45,267 bases of DNA from MADRE2 sp964397015. Its GTDB lineage: Bacteria > Desulfobacterota > Desulfobacteria > Desulfobacterales > Desulfobacteraceae. Within the stretch, counting starts at the first letter, position 1. Each line of letters starts with the position of its first letter. Position numbers and translations under genes: made by a program. The DNA is taken from NCBI GenBank assembly GCA_964397015.1, contig CAYNHL010000013.1, forward strand, positions 1-45,267, in the 5' to 3' direction. The notes beneath the pieces are model-generated. The model searched no databases and was not told the DNA's origin. It worked only from the letters and a program-made list of their open reading frames with translations. This document shows positions 44,821 through 45,267 of this stretch, piece by piece.

Positions 44821-44871
44821 ACATTACATATGTTATATTACATATGTAATATAACATATGTAATGTGTCAA
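44821..44871 (-). promoter_or_regulatory. 46-bp perfect palindrome, tetR operator and promoter
   Basis: Bases 44821-44866 form a perfect palindrome: a 20-base arm on each side of a CATATG centre. It contains three overlapping CATATG-centred sites (near 44828, 44841 and 44854), spaced 13 bases apart. On the minus strand a consensus -35 TTGACA (44866-44871) abuts it, so the palindrome fills the spacer and -10 of the tetR promoter. The exact -10 is ambiguous. Confidence 0.85.
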
Positions 44872-44926
44872 GAGAAAAATTGTCCAAGTACAGGGTTATC
44901 GCATGTAAAAAATCGATGCGGCGGTC

Positions 44927-45048
44927 GGGTTCCGGTGACACCCTGTGCCGATCCCAGAAAAAAAAGGGGAGCGTTATCCGGCCAGTTCGGAACCGCAACA
45001 AATCCCCTTTTTTTTCAACGGTCCTGTCACAGGATATCACCGGAACCC
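44927..45048. repeat. 122-base imperfect inverted repeat / long hairpin
   Basis: Outer arms of 12 perfect base pairs (44927-44938 with 45037-45048), a middle block of six (CCTGTG, 44942-44947, with CACAGG, 45028-45033), and inner arms of 14 (44957-44970 with 45003-45016, an A8-GGGG-A type arm) enclose a 32-base loop. It could be a palindromic repetitive element, a small non-autonomous transposon remnant, or a structured RNA. No gene in or beside it is convincing. Confidence 0.75.
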
Positions 45049-45267
45049 TAAGGCAACTTCGTCCTATATTACTTATAATCCCAAAACAGGCATGATTTTA
45101 TGTCATTCACCTATGTTCCACAGCAGCAGGTTCATGAAATCTCAAGATGCCTGTCAATCTATACCTGGGCATCCCTTTTTGGGTTTGGATTTACCATATG
45201 CCAACAGGGTGACGGAATACGGCCGCGGCGGCTTTATTTAGGCAGAAGCAACAAAACCCCACCTGCA
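45049..45267. other. Right end, no supportable gene
   Basis: Open frames here are short, lack ribosome binding sites and match no family I recognise. A frame ending at TAG 45241 has a Gly/Arg-rich tail but extends through the hairpin and is not supported. The window may cut a gene beyond 45267. Confidence 0.5.

Noticed and set aside
44945..45241. ORF across the long hairpin at the right end
   Set aside because: It reads through both hairpin arms, has low-complexity runs, no ribosome binding site and no recognisable family.

Overview
The window reads as chromosomal DNA of a strictly anaerobic, aromatic-degrading, probably sulfate-reducing deltaproteobacterium (Desulfobacteraceae-like). The main evidence is a class II (tungsten, ATP-independent) benzoyl-CoA reductase cluster bamBCDEFGHI with in-frame UGA codons that look like selenocysteine. 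It is joined to ring-opening enzymes, an electron-transfer flavoprotein and a membrane Fe-S ETF oxidoreductase. The taxonomic call is inference; no rRNA, tRNA, CRISPR array or intact insertion sequence was seen.

Layout. (1) 1-15.7 kb: an MSHA-type (type IVb-like) pilus or pseudopilus system. A very large prepilin-like protein with LamG domains (197-5050, +) converges on a ten-gene minus-strand operon. Read from 15639 down to 5078, that operon encodes a prepilin, small membrane proteins, a PilM/PilN-like protein, a GspB/MshK-like protein, secretin, TPR protein, a small membrane protein, an ExeA/MshM ATPase, a GspE/MshE ATPase and a GspF/MshG platform protein. (2) 15.8-18.7 kb (-): a complete TRAP transporter dctPQM. 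(3) 19.3-22.7 kb (+): a small AbrB-like/DUF2080 protein, 6-hydroxycyclohex-1-ene-1-carbonyl-CoA dehydrogenase, an SDR, and the ring-opening hydrolase BamA, closed by a strong terminator. (4) 22.9-34.6 kb (+): bamB-I followed by fdhD. (5) 34.6-38.6 kb (+): etfB, etfA and a membrane-bound HdrD-like ETF:quinone oxidoreductase. (6) 38.7-43.7 kb (+): a MATE exporter, a PHP-glycosyltransferase fusion and a second glycosyltransferase. (7) 43.7-45.3 kb: a TetR regulator and an ICMT-like methyltransferase (-), with a 46-bp perfect palindrome upstream, then a long imperfect hairpin and non-coding sequence.

How it works together (inference from families and context). The TRAP transporter may import an aromatic acid. 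BamB-I reduces benzoyl-CoA to the dienoyl-CoA, and the had/SDR/bamA operon takes the ring through oxidation and hydrolytic opening. EtfAB and the membrane Fe-S protein pass electrons from the later acyl-CoA dehydrogenations to menaquinone. The dienoyl-CoA hydratase and the benzoate-CoA ligase are not in the window. The promoters of dctP, the had operon and bamB carry related copies of a 13-bp element close to TAGTTACATTGTA, which suggests one regulator controls uptake, reduction and ring opening.

Most notable: UGA codons in both the HdrA-like BamE (codon 77) and the MvhD-like BamF (codon 19), each followed by a SECIS-like hairpin; a winged-helix-like tail on BamF; the shared operator; a small AbrB-like gene right behind one of the operators; the giant modular prepilin; and the triple-overlap palindrome of the TetR gene.
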